Positions 7,572 to 16,418 of a stretch of 64,000 bases of DNA are shown piece by piece. The notes below the pieces were generated by a model that was given only the letters and a program-made list of their open reading frames with translations, was not told the DNA's origin and made no database searches. The position numbers and the translations under genes were made by a program. Source of the DNA: Lewinella sp. IMCC34191 (GTDB lineage: Bacteria > Bacteroidota > Bacteroidia > Chitinophagales > Saprospiraceae); the NCBI RefSeq assembly GCF_003390935.1, contig NZ_QNQZ01000001.1, positions 1,078,103 through 1,142,102 on the forward strand, written 5' to 3'. Position 1 is the stretch's first letter, and each line of letters begins with the position of its first letter.

Positions 7572-9296
7572 ATGGCGTCACTCGAGAAAAAACATCGCTT
7601 CCAGTCGCTGCTGCAGTTCGTGCTGGCGGTGGGCCTGCTCATCGTCATCAACGTATTGGCCAATGCCCGCCTCGGCGGCACCCGCCTGTATTCCGCGCTG
7701 GACCTCACGGAGGACGGCCGGTACACGCTTACCGACAATACCATTCGAAGCCTGGACTCGCTGCGGGAACCGATCTACGTCCGCATCCTTTTGGATGGCG
7801 ACTTACCCGCCAGCTACGATCGACTCCGCACGCGCGTAGCGGAAACCCTCGAAGATTTCGCGGGCTATACCGATGCGATCGAGTATGAATTCGTAGACCC
7901 CCTTGCCGGCGATCCGGAAGATATCCGGGAGCGGCAGGAAGCCATGCTCGAGGATGGCATCGTCCCGCTGACCGATTACCAGCAGACGGCCGGCGAGCGC
8001 ACCACCAAGGCTATTTATCCCTACGCCCTGTTTTACTACGGTAATCGCTACCGGGTAGTGCCCATGCTCGAGACGACCCGACCCGACGTACCGCTGGCCA
8101 ACCAGTTGAATCAGGCGGAAAACCTGATCGAGTATAAATTCATGCAGGCGATCACCAGTCTGACCAATAACCGGAAACCGATCGTCGGATTCACGCTCGG
8201 CAACGGCGAACTCGGTGCGCGGGCCACGGCGGACCTGGTATCGGAACTTCGCAAGGATTACGACGTCGGTCCGGTGTACCTCGACAGTTTCGCCACGATC
8301 CCCCAGCAAATTCAGGTGCTCATCGTAGCCAAACCGACCATTCCGTTCACCGACTTTCAGGCCTTCAAACTGGACCAATACGTCATGAACGGCGGCAAAG
8401 TCCTGTGGGCGATGGATGCGGTCGCCATGGATTTCGACAGTCTCCGTGCGACCGGGGAGGCCTATCCGCAAACGCGGGAATTGGGATTGGAGGATCTTTT
8501 CTTCAAATATGGCTTCAGGCTTGGTAATCAACTGGTGCTCGACCTGGTGAATACGCCTATCCCCATCGTGACGACTCAGGGGCAGTCGGGTCCGAAGCCC
8601 ACCCTGGTGCCCTTCCCATACCACGTACTGGCCCTACCGGATTCCGACCACCCGATCGTTCAGAACATCGATGGCGTAGACATGCGCTACCCAACCCTCA
8701 TCGAGCAGCTGGAGGCCGGCCCGGGCGTCCGGGAAACCGTGTTACTATCCAGCAGCAGCAACAGCCGCCGCCAGCGTCTTCCGTCCCCGATCGATCTCGA
8801 CGCCCAAAAGTTCAGCGTCGATTTGGACCGCTTCAACGAAGAAAATCTTCCCCTTGCGATCCTGTTGGAGGGCAAATTCGAAAGCCCCTACGCGAATCGA
8901 CTGAGCCGCGAGAACGAGGCCGTGCTCCGGCAGAGCGGCATGACCTATCGCTCCGAATCGGTTCCCACTTCGATGATCGTAGTCAGCGACGGCGACGTGA
9001 TGGCCAACAGCGTCAATAACCGCGGAGAGATCGGGTTCCTGGGGGTCAATCCTTATTCGAAGATTCCCTACGCCAACAAGGCATTTATGCTCAACGCCAT
9101 CGAGTACCTCCTGAATCCGGATGGGGTGATAACCAGCCGGAGCAAGCAGGTAAAGCTGCGGCTACTGGATCAGAACCGCGCGCTGGCCGAAGCCGGCTAC
9201 TGGCGTGCCCTGAACCTGGCCGTCCCGCTGGTCGCACTGGGCATCTTCGGTTGGCTGTTTAATTATCTACGCCGGCGTCGGTACGCCCGAAACTGA
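7572..9296 (+). CDS. gldG: GldG-family gliding/ABC-transporter auxiliary protein
   Basis: The product has 574 residues. It has an N-terminal membrane helix (about 12-33), a long extracytoplasmic part typical of GldG (early TLTDNTIRSLDSL and IYVRILLDGDLP, the GxGNGEL-like segment VGFTLGNGELG, then the VDLDR/NLPLAILLEG region), and a C-terminal membrane helix ending in a basic RRRRYARN tail. GldG partners with GldF and an ATPase in a Bacteroidota ABC-type complex needed for gliding and T9SS-related functions in some species. Here no gldF or ATPase gene is adjacent: the upstream gene is divergent, and the next gene is a DUF4340 protein. The start at 7572 places the helix at the N-terminus. Confidence 0.85.
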   Translation: MASLEKKHRFQSLLQFVLAVGLLIVINVLANARLGGTRLYSALDLTEDGRYTLTDNTIRSLDSLREPIYVRILLDGDLPASYDRLRTRVAETLEDFAGYTDAIEYEFVDPLAGDPEDIRERQEAMLEDGIVPLTDYQQTAGERTTKAIYPYALFYYGNRYRVVPMLETTRPDVPLANQLNQAENLIEYKFMQAITSLTNNRKPIVGFTLGNGELGARATADLVSELRKDYDVGPVYLDSFATIPQQIQVLIVAKPTIPFTDFQAFKLDQYVMNGGKVLWAMDAVAMDFDSLRATGEAYPQTRELGLEDLFFKYGFRLGNQLVLDLVNTPIPIVTTQGQSGPKPTLVPFPYHVLALPDSDHPIVQNIDGVDMRYPTLIEQLEAGPGVRETVLLSSSSNSRRQRLPSPIDLDAQKFSVDLDRFNEENLPLAILLEGKFESPYANRLSRENEAVLRQSGMTYRSESVPTSMIVVSDGDVMANSVNNRGEIGFLGVNPYSKIPYANKAFMLNAIEYLLNPDGVITSRSKQVKLRLLDQNRALAEAGYWRALNLAVPLVALGIFGWLFNYLRRRRYARN

Positions 9297-9301
9297 TCCT
9301 C

Positions 9302-10276
9302 ATGCAGCGAACGCTTCTACTGCTTATCGCCGTGGTCGTCCTCGGAGGCGTAGCCTACTTCGCCACCTTAGACCCAACCCGGACCGAGCCGGTCGACGAT
9401 CGGACCTTCGCCTACCCGAACACGGATGACATCGCCCGCATCTTCATTGCAGACCGAGCGGGCAACCGGGCGGAACTGACCCGGGGTGGTCCGACGGGCT
9501 GGCGCTACTACGACTATCCGGCCAACGCCAACGCGATGAAGAACCTGCTGCAGGCCGTAGAACAATTGGAGGTGCGCAGCCTGCCCGCCTCTACCGCCGT
9601 ACCGAATCTGGTCCGCAACCTCGCCGGTGGGGGTATCCTCGTGCAGTTGTTCGACCGGGAAGGCACGAAACTGCGCGGCTACTATATCGGTGGCGGGGCC
9701 AGCGGAGAGCTCGGGACCGCCGCGATCGTAGAGGGCAGCGATAACCCCTACATCGTGCATCTACCGATGTGGAGCGGCAACGTACGCCACCGGTTCAACC
9801 TGCAGGGGGACGAGTGGCGCTCCAAAGTGCTTTTTGACGTTGACCCCCGGGAAGTGGAATATCTAAGCATCGATTATCCGCGGCAGGGAAGCAAGGGATT
9901 CCGGATGGAAAAGGCGGAAGAGGGAAGTTTTCGGGTCAGTCCGCTAGTTGCTTCGGCCGGGCCCGTTAAGGAAGTGCCCTTCGGCCTGGCGGAAGGAGTC
10001 CTGAGCCGGTACGAACGGTACTTCATCAGTCGGTACCAAAACCAGGACGTGGCCGGCAAGCAAGCCGTGGAAGGGAGGCTGCCATTCGCGACCATCCGTA
10101 TCAAGGAAGCTGGAAAGGAAGAGCAAGTGGCGGAAATTTATCCGCAGTACCGCTTTCCGGATTCGCCGGACCAGGAATTGATGGCCTATCACGCATACAT
10201 CAACGACGGGCGGGACTGGGCCCTACTTGCCGTAGAAACCACCCAACCCTTACTAGTCGGCTATGATTCGTTCTAG
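9302..10276 (+). CDS. DUF4340-family protein, operon partner of GldG
   Basis: The product has 324 residues with an N-terminal membrane helix (about 4-22) and an extracytoplasmic domain. The spacing of the FAYPNTDDIARIFIAD strand, the NLLQAVEQLEVRSLPA helix and the GYYIGGGASGELGTAAI segment fits DUF4340, a family commonly found next to GldG-type ABC auxiliary proteins. The function is unknown; association with the GldG complex is inferred from the 5-bp gap. The 3' end overlaps the next gene by 14 bp, indicating one operon. Confidence 0.75.
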   Translation: MQRTLLLLIAVVVLGGVAYFATLDPTRTEPVDDRTFAYPNTDDIARIFIADRAGNRAELTRGGPTGWRYYDYPANANAMKNLLQAVEQLEVRSLPASTAVPNLVRNLAGGGILVQLFDREGTKLRGYYIGGGASGELGTAAIVEGSDNPYIVHLPMWSGNVRHRFNLQGDEWRSKVLFDVDPREVEYLSIDYPRQGSKGFRMEKAEEGSFRVSPLVASAGPVKEVPFGLAEGVLSRYERYFISRYQNQDVAGKQAVEGRLPFATIRIKEAGKEEQVAEIYPQYRFPDSPDQELMAYHAYINDGRDWALLAVETTQPLLVGYDSF

Positions 10277-11453
10277 TGGCGGCCGGATCTGTTTTACCAT
10301 CGCGCTCCTGATCGCCGGCGCGGTGTTGGCTTCCGCTTACCAACCGGAATGGGGTTTCTTCGGTCACCGGCGCATCAATCGCCTGGCGACCTTTACCCTT
10401 CCTACGGAAATGATGCCCTTCTTCCGGGGGCAGATCGATTACCTCAGCGAGCACGCCGTGGATCCGGACAAGCGACGGTACGCCGCGAACGGCGAAGCCA
10501 TCCGGCATTACATGGACCTGGACCACTACGGTGCTTCACCCTTCGACGATCTTCCGCGTAACTACGCTGCCGCGCGCATGCAGTACGGCAGCGTGCTAGA
10601 CATCACGGCAGGCGGAGACACCATCGCTTGGGTGCTGGATACGGTTCTCGTGGAAGATGATATCGTGCTGATTCGCTCCGCGGACCATACGATCGACTTG
10701 CCACTGCGTCCCTACCAAAGCCTCTGGTACGGAAATATCGAGGAAGACCGGACGGACTCCCTACGGCAACTCGGGGTTCCGCTGCGGGGTGACCGATTCG
10801 AATTCTACGAAGCCTTCAGCGATCACGGTATCCTTCCCTACCACCTCATATCTTACCACCGGCAGCTTACGAACGCCTTCGTGCGGGAAGACGCCAACCG
10901 TATTTTACAGTTGGCGGCCGAAATGGGCCACTACGTCGGCGACGCTCACGTCCCGCTGCACACCACCGAAAACTATAACGGTCAGTTGACCGGTCAGACG
11001 GGCATTCACGCCTTCTGGGAGAGCCGCTTGCCGGAACTGTTCGCCGATGAGGAGTACGATTACTTCGTGGGGCCGGCCGAGTACATCGACGATCCCCAGA
11101 CCTATTATTGGGAGATCGTGTTAGAAAGTCATAGCCTGGTGGATAGTGTACTCCGTACGGAAAGGCGACTAAGTGAGCAATTTGCCGCCGACCAACAATT
11201 GTGCTTTGAGGAGCGGTTAGGTCGTCAGGTCCAGATGCAGTGTACGGAATACGCCCGGGCGTGGTCCGAGGCTATGGCCGGGATGGTGGAAGATCGGTTT
11301 CGCGCCGCCATCCATAGTGTCGGATCGGTTTGGTACAGCTGTTGGGTCGACGCGGGCCAGCCTGATTTGTCCATGCTGGGTAGAACGGAAGCACCGCTCG
11401 CAGATACGTTGACGACGAGAACGGAGGTGCACGCACTACGGCCCCATGAGTAA
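10263..11453 (+). CDS. Zinc-dependent phospholipase C / S1-P1-nuclease-type secreted protein
   Basis: The product has 396 residues with a signal peptide ending near ASA-YQPEWG. The mature start WGFFGHRRIN, the HYMDLDHYG segment, and EMGHYVGDAHVPLHTTEN followed by GIHAFWESRLPELF supply the His/Asp ligands of the three-zinc fold shared by bacterial phospholipase C and S1/P1 nucleases. It likely hydrolyses phosphodiesters outside the cytoplasm; lipid and nucleic acid substrates cannot be told apart. The C-terminal 60 residues are not recognised. It overlaps the genes on both sides (14 and 8 bp). Confidence 0.78.
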   Translation: MIRSSGGRICFTIALLIAGAVLASAYQPEWGFFGHRRINRLATFTLPTEMMPFFRGQIDYLSEHAVDPDKRRYAANGEAIRHYMDLDHYGASPFDDLPRNYAAARMQYGSVLDITAGGDTIAWVLDTVLVEDDIVLIRSADHTIDLPLRPYQSLWYGNIEEDRTDSLRQLGVPLRGDRFEFYEAFSDHGILPYHLISYHRQLTNAFVREDANRILQLAAEMGHYVGDAHVPLHTTENYNGQLTGQTGIHAFWESRLPELFADEEYDYFVGPAEYIDDPQTYYWEIVLESHSLVDSVLRTERRLSEQFAADQQLCFEERLGRQVQMQCTEYARAWSEAMAGMVEDRFRAAIHSVGSVWYSCWVDAGQPDLSMLGRTEAPLADTLTTRTEVHALRPHE

Positions 11454-12873
11454 GAAATACTGGGCATTGGCTGCACTGCTTTTTTTCCTGGCGGCGACCT
11501 TCAGCGTGGGGCACCATCAGGGCGACGAGCACTTTCAGATCCTCGAGTTTGCTGCCTATAAGCTGGGAATCGCATCCGCGGACGACCTAACCTGGGAATT
11601 CCACGAGCGAATGCGACCGGCGCTGCAGCCCGCCATGGCATACGGGATATACCGCCTATTCGAGGTTTTCGGTCCGGTGGACCCGTTCGGGGTAAGTTTC
11701 GTACTGCGATTGCTTTCTGGACTGCTGACGCTGCTGGTCACTACCCTACTTTATTTCCGCTATCATAAGGTAAATCCCTATGCGTGGTGGCCGTTCCTCC
11801 TCCTCTTTCACTGGTGCCTATACTACAACGGAGTACGCTTTAGCAGTGAGAACTGGGGGGGACTGGCGGCCATCACCGGTCTGCTCCTTTTCCCGCTTGG
11901 TGTAAGCGACCGGAACGCCTACACACCGTCTGGGGGGCGTTCAGCGATCTTGGCGGGCGTATGCTTCGGGCTGGCCTTTCTATTCCGGTACCAGATGGCG
12001 CTCTTTGTCGGGGGCTTTTACCTCTGGTGGTTGCTCTTTTACCGGCGCCAATGGTCGGCCGTATGGATGTCAATGACTGGCGGATGGCTCATTCTCCTCC
12101 TTTGTTACCCCCTGACCTACTGGCTCTATGGGGAGTGGACGCTACCGGCCTGGAACTACTTCGCCGCCAACTTGGTAGCCGGTAAGGCCGCGGCCTATGG
12201 CACCTTGCCGTGGTGGGGATACATAGAACTGGTTTTTCTCCGGGGTATACCGCCCCTCGGTTTGCTCTACGTTTTGGCCACCGGGTATTACCTCTATAAA
12301 TATGGACGGGACCCGCTTAGCTGGGCGGTCGGAGTCTTTCTTATCGTGCATTCGGTAATTGGCAGGAAGGACATTCGGTTTTTGTATCCGCTGATTCCGC
12401 TGCTACCGGTCCTGATGGCCGGGGCCTGGCAGGGAACCCGTTCCTGGCTGTTGCAGACCATCGGCAAACGTCCGCTCCGCGGCTTCGGATGGCTGTGCCT
12501 GGTGCTGAACGCGCTACTGCTGGCGGCGGTGGTGGTTCGCCCAGCCGCTTCGGAGATGCCACCGCTACGGTTTCTTTACGTGGCCTATCCGGGACCCGCT
12601 ACGCTAACCGGACCGGATGCCCGCATCATCAAAGCGGAGGGCGCTACCGGATATTTTTACCACCGTCCGGGCCACCGCATCGTTCCGGTTGGGGATTCGG
12701 TTTCTACCTGCGCTCCGTCGCCCTGCTTATACCTTATCCGGACGCGGGATGAACCGCGGCCACCGGCCGGCTCCCAACTCGTGTACAGCGACCGGCCCGA
12801 CTGGCTGGTGAGCCACTTACCCTTCGGGCTGCTATCGCGGGAGAAATGGTGGTATATCTATTCCCTTCCGTAA
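11446..12873 (+). CDS. GT22-like (Alg9/PIG-B type) mannosyltransferase family protein
   Basis: The product has 475 residues and about ten hydrophobic helices. Near the N-terminus HHQGDEHFQILEFA followed by LTWEFHERMRPALQP closely follows the eukaryotic GT22 pattern (the H-x-D-E-x-F/W-Q motif in the first luminal loop, then TWEW...R-P). The family uses polyprenyl-phosphate sugars to glycosylate acceptors on the outer membrane face. The bacterial substrate is unknown. It is the last gene of the gldG operon (8-bp overlap upstream). Confidence 0.78.
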   Translation: MSKKYWALAALLFFLAATFSVGHHQGDEHFQILEFAAYKLGIASADDLTWEFHERMRPALQPAMAYGIYRLFEVFGPVDPFGVSFVLRLLSGLLTLLVTTLLYFRYHKVNPYAWWPFLLLFHWCLYYNGVRFSSENWGGLAAITGLLLFPLGVSDRNAYTPSGGRSAILAGVCFGLAFLFRYQMALFVGGFYLWWLLFYRRQWSAVWMSMTGGWLILLLCYPLTYWLYGEWTLPAWNYFAANLVAGKAAAYGTLPWWGYIELVFLRGIPPLGLLYVLATGYYLYKYGRDPLSWAVGVFLIVHSVIGRKDIRFLYPLIPLLPVLMAGAWQGTRSWLLQTIGKRPLRGFGWLCLVLNALLLAAVVVRPAASEMPPLRFLYVAYPGPATLTGPDARIIKAEGATGYFYHRPGHRIVPVGDSVSTCAPSPCLYLIRTRDEPRPPAGSQLVYSDRPDWLVSHLPFGLLSREKWWYIYSLP

Positions 12874-12911
12874 AGCTGGCCGCGGGAGGGACCGAACCGA
12901 CATCGCCTTAC

Positions 12912-12919
12912 TATATTTG
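12912..12919 (+). promoter_or_regulatory. -7 promoter box (TATATTTG) of bioB
   Basis: Exact TAnnTTTG. Six C residues separate it from the ATG at 12926, so the transcript probably starts at or next to the start codon. This rules out the in-frame TTG that lies inside the box (12917). Confidence 0.55.
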
Positions 12920-12925
12920 CCCCCC

Positions 12926-14008
12926 ATGACCGCCCACCCCCACAACCCCACCAGCCGCTGGACCCTGGAAGAGCTTCAGCAATTGCACGATCTGCCCCTG
13001 ATGGAACTGCTGTTCCGTGCTGCTACGGTCCACCGGCAGTACCACGACCCCAACGAGGTACAGGTATCGAGCCTGTTGAGCATCAAAACCGGCGGATGCC
13101 CCGAGGATTGCGGCTACTGCCCCCAGGCCGCCCGCTACCACACCGACATCGAGGAGAATGCCCTGATGACGGTCGAGCAGGTACGCACCGCCGCCGAGCG
13201 GGCTAAAGGACTGGGCAGCAGTCGCCTTTGCATGGGCGCGGCCTGGCGCAACGTGCGTGACGACGATGAATTCGATCAGGTACTGGATCTGGTACGGACC
13301 GTCAACGGTCTGGACATGGAAGTCTGCGCCACCCTCGGGATGCTGACCCCCAACCAGGCCGAGCGCCTGGCGGCCGCAGGCCTCTACGCCTACAACCATA
13401 ACCTCGACAGCAGCGAGGAATACTACAAAGAAGTGATCTCCACCCGGGGCTACGAAGACCGCCTGGAAACCATCGGCAACGCCCGCCGGGCCGGCCTGAC
13501 CGTCTGCTCCGGCGGCATCATCGGCATGGGCGAGACGGTCGTCGATCGCCTGAAGATGTTGCTTACGCTGGCCTCCCTTGATCCGGTCCCCGAGTCCGTT
13601 CCCATCAATGCCCTGGTAGCCGTGGAAGGAACACCGCTGGAGGAGCAAAAGCCCGTGGATATCTTCGAAATGGTACGGATGATCGCCGTCACGCGCATCC
13701 TTATTCCATCCACCACCGTTCGGCTGAGCGCCGGGCGGAAGGACATGAGCCCCGAAGGTCAGGCCCTGTGCTTTTTTGCAGGTGCCGGCTCCATCTTTGC
13801 CGGTGACAAACTGCTCACCACGCCCAATCCCGAAGCCTTCGCGGATATGGAACTCTTTTCCGCCCTGGGGCTCAAACCCACTCAGGCCTATGCCAAGGGC
13901 GAGCGCCCCACCCCGGGTAACGACCCCGGCCGGCCGACCGAAAAGCAGCGCATCAAGTGGAGCCGCCCCGGTCACCGCATCGAACGCAACGAAGCGAAGC
14001 GGAAGTGA
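12926..14008 (+). CDS. bioB: Biotin synthase
   Basis: The product has 360 residues. Cys58, Cys62 and Cys65 in GGCPEDCGYCPQ are the radical-SAM [4Fe-4S] ligands. YNHNLDSSEEYY, GGIIGMGET and TVRLSAGRKDM (the conserved Arg binding the auxiliary [2Fe-2S]) follow in the usual order. It inserts sulfur into dethiobiotin. The C-terminal 30 residues are basic and slightly longer than in E. coli. No other biotin gene is adjacent. It is likely a single-gene transcript from its own promoter. Confidence 0.97.
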   Translation: MTAHPHNPTSRWTLEELQQLHDLPLMELLFRAATVHRQYHDPNEVQVSSLLSIKTGGCPEDCGYCPQAARYHTDIEENALMTVEQVRTAAERAKGLGSSRLCMGAAWRNVRDDDEFDQVLDLVRTVNGLDMEVCATLGMLTPNQAERLAAAGLYAYNHNLDSSEEYYKEVISTRGYEDRLETIGNARRAGLTVCSGGIIGMGETVVDRLKMLLTLASLDPVPESVPINALVAVEGTPLEEQKPVDIFEMVRMIAVTRILIPSTTVRLSAGRKDMSPEGQALCFFAGAGSIFAGDKLLTTPNPEAFADMELFSALGLKPTQAYAKGERPTPGNDPGRPTEKQRIKWSRPGHRIERNEAKRK

Positions 14009-14112
14009 GGCAGTCGGGAATCAATGACTTCGGTGCCGGTGTAGAACGGTAGTCCGTCAAGCTTCCCGTCCAATCGTATTAAGATAATTTATCAAGCATA
14101 AAATAGCACCCT

Positions 14113-14871
14113 ATGAGCCGCACGATGGTCGCAGGAAACTGGAAAATGAATACTTCGCCCGCCGAAGGAGCCCGCCTGATTCAGGAGGTAATGGAAAAAG
14201 TAGGAACACCCGCTACCCGCGTGGTATTCGGCGTTCCCGCCCTGCAGCTGATGCAAGCGCAGGAATTGGTGGCCGGACACACCAACTACGCGATCGCCGC
14301 TCAGAATATGCACCAGGAAACCAGCGGAGCCTATACGGGCGAGATCAGTGCCGGTATGCTGAGTGAGGTCGGTATCGAATACGTTATCCTCGGGCACAGC
14401 GAACGCCGTGATTACGCCGGGGAGGACGACGACCTGATCAACCTGAAAATCCAGCGCGCCCTGGAGGCCGGTCTACGCCCCATCTACTGCTGCGGCGAGA
14501 AGCTAGACATCCGTGAGGCGGGCAATCAGGAACTCGTGGTCGGCAAGCAAGTAGAGCAGGCGCTGTATTCCCTCGACCCCGAACAGATCGAAAAGATCGT
14601 CATCGCCTACGAGCCGGTCTGGGCGATCGGTACGGGCCGCACCGCTTCCAAGGAGCAGGCGCAGGACATGCACGCCTATATCCGCCGCATGATTGCCAAC
14701 CAATTCGGCGCGGATGTCGCGCAGAACCTGACGATCCTCTACGGTGGTTCGGTAAAGCCGAATAACGCGGTCGAGCTATTCTCCCAGCCCGACGTGGATG
14801 GCGGACTGGTTGGCGGAGCCAGCCTCGATGCGGAAAATTTCGCCGCGATTGTCAACGCGATCGGCGGATAG
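14113..14871 (+). CDS. tpiA: Triosephosphate isomerase
   Basis: The product has 252 residues, the standard length. Active-site residues are Asn9/Lys11 (AGNWKMN), His95 in ILGHSERR and Glu167 in AYEPVWAIGTG, with the phosphate-binding YGGSVKPNN near the end. It interconverts dihydroxyacetone phosphate and glyceraldehyde 3-phosphate in glycolysis. It ends 4 bp before the convergent porT stop. The 104-bp leader is AT-rich (about 14080-14110) but has no clear promoter box. Confidence 0.98.
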   Translation: MSRTMVAGNWKMNTSPAEGARLIQEVMEKVGTPATRVVFGVPALQLMQAQELVAGHTNYAIAAQNMHQETSGAYTGEISAGMLSEVGIEYVILGHSERRDYAGEDDDLINLKIQRALEAGLRPIYCCGEKLDIREAGNQELVVGKQVEQALYSLDPEQIEKIVIAYEPVWAIGTGRTASKEQAQDMHAYIRRMIANQFGADVAQNLTILYGGSVKPNNAVELFSQPDVDGGLVGGASLDAENFAAIVNAIGG

Positions 14872-14875
14872 TCCC

Positions 14876-15622
14876 CTACCCTTCAATGTGAAAGGATAGC
14901 GTAAAGGTCCGGCTGGTCACCTTCGAAAGGACGCGGCTCTGCGGCAAGGTCGGATTAAACAGCAGACTGTTGCCGATACCGTGGCTGATCTTGAATTCCG
15001 GGGATAGAATAAAGTAGGGGAAGAAGATCTGGATACCGGCACCGTATTCAATGGAATAGTCATGCGGGCTGATCCGAACCAATTCTTCGGCCTGCCGGGT
15101 CCGGCTTTCGGTGGCTACGTCGTAGCTGTACTTCATGCCGGCAATGAGAAAGAGTCGCTTATCGCGGTACGGAGCACTCTTGTAGCGAAAGGAAAACGGA
15201 ATTTCGATGAAGACCGATTCGATCTTCTCCTGCAGTTCCCGCTGGTTGACGGTGCTCTGGGTGTAATTAAGCGTGCGCTCGGCAAAGCTGAATCCCGGGG
15301 TAAAGCGGAAGTCGAAATACTTGCCCAGCTTCAAATTCCCAATTAGGTTGAGGTTAAATCCGGGACCGTTGAGGCTTTCCACGCCGATGATCGAGTCCGT
15401 ATAGATGAACTCGTTGCTCCGGAAGGGGGTGTAGCGGCTGGAATTGAATCCCAGCGTGATGCCGAAGTAGTACGGCTTGGCCTGGAAGTCGTAGAAGTTG
15501 TAGTTGTTCCCGCCCGTAAACTGAGCCCGAACGAAAGAACACGACAGGAGAACCAGAAAAAACGTCAGCGCTAGCGGGTGGCGGTATAGATGCTTGCGAT
15601 GCCAAAAGTTAGTGCTTGCCAT
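14876..15622 (-). CDS. porT: PorT-family outer-membrane barrel, type IX secretion
   Basis: The product has 248 residues with a signal peptide ending near VRAQF. The mature N-terminus YNFYDFQAKPYYFGITLGFN and the strand-rich body match PorT (SprT), an outer-membrane barrel needed for T9SS in Porphyromonas and Flavobacterium. The pairing with ubiE is common in Bacteroidota and supports the call. The 5' 52 bp overlap the 3' end of ubiE in another frame. No later in-frame start exists before the signal peptide, so the overlap appears real. Confidence 0.8.
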   Translation of the reverse strand: MASTNFWHRKHLYRHPLALTFFLVLLSCSFVRAQFTGGNNYNFYDFQAKPYYFGITLGFNSSRYTPFRSNEFIYTDSIIGVESLNGPGFNLNLIGNLKLGKYFDFRFTPGFSFAERTLNYTQSTVNQRELQEKIESVFIEIPFSFRYKSAPYRDKRLFLIAGMKYSYDVATESRTRQAEELVRISPHDYSIEYGAGIQIFFPYFILSPEFKISHGIGNSLLFNPTLPQSRVLSKVTSRTFTLSFHIEG

Positions 15623-16305
15623 TCCGTGTTGTTATAGCCGACCCGATCCAGGATCTTTAAAAACGCTTTGCCGCTGGGAAACGCCTGTACGCTCTCGAAG
15701 AGGTAAGCGTAGGCGCGCGGGTCCTTACTCTGTAAACGGCCGATGAGCGGCATAATTTTACCAAAGTACAGATTGAAGCCCCAACGAACGGGTGCGTAAC
15801 GTATCCGACTAAATTCTAGTATGACCAATTTGCCACCCGGCTTCAGCACGCGGCGCATTTCCGCCAGCCCTTTCTCCAGGTTCTCGAAATTACGCACTCC
15901 GAAAGCGACGGTTACCGCATCGAAGGATTCGTCGGCATACGGCAGGTTCTCGCTGTCGCCCTGCTCCAGCTTGATCCGTTCGTCGAGCCCCGCCGCGGCT
16001 ACCTTTTTTCGCCCGTAGGCCAGCATCCCTTCGCTGAGGTCGACGCCCGTTACGTGTTTTGCGTCGGAGCGCAGGATAGTTTGAATTGCTACGTCAGCCG
16101 TACCGGTGGCCACGTCCAAAACCAATTCATGCTTCGCGTCGAGCTCGGCGATCAGTCGCTTGCGCCAGAGGGTATCCACGCCCAGGGAAGTGCCCCGGTT
16201 GAGGAGGTCATAAGTGGGGGCGATGGAGTCGAACATGCGTCCGACTTCCGACTTTTTGGAGGCCCCTTCGTCGTAGGGCTTGACGACTCTTTCGGTACTT
16301 GACAT
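15571..16305 (-). CDS. ubiE: Demethylmenaquinone methyltransferase
   Basis: The product has 244 residues. The N-terminal MFDSIAPTYDLLNRGTSLG, SAM motif I VLDVATGTADV, the AFGVRNFENL segment and the C-terminal LTFGIASIY are all standard for UbiE/MenG. It methylates demethylmenaquinol in menaquinone synthesis, the main respiratory quinone of this phylum. The C-terminal family signature lies inside the overlap with porT, so the coding end is secure. Two further quinone-type methyltransferases are encoded at 45367-47144. Confidence 0.95.
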   Translation of the reverse strand: MSSTERVVKPYDEGASKKSEVGRMFDSIAPTYDLLNRGTSLGVDTLWRKRLIAELDAKHELVLDVATGTADVAIQTILRSDAKHVTGVDLSEGMLAYGRKKVAAAGLDERIKLEQGDSENLPYADESFDAVTVAFGVRNFENLEKGLAEMRRVLKPGGKLVILEFSRIRYAPVRWGFNLYFGKIMPLIGRLQSKDPRAYAYLFESVQAFPSGKAFLKILDRVGYNNTEWQALTFGIASIYTATR

Positions 16306-16367
16306 ATGGCTTACTTAACCCGCCCTTATAAGCTTTGGTTGAGCTATGATTTCAGGCACGATTTTTG

Positions 16368-16375
16368 TACCTTCG
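16368..16375 (+). promoter_or_regulatory. -7 promoter box (TACCTTCG) of gyrA
   Basis: TAnnTTCG variant 43 nt before the ATG at 16419. Divergent from ubiE, whose start is at 16305. Confidence 0.45.
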
Positions 16376-16418
16376 CGGGCAGGCGAAAGCGCCGGAATTT
16401 TTTAACTCCTTGCCATTT

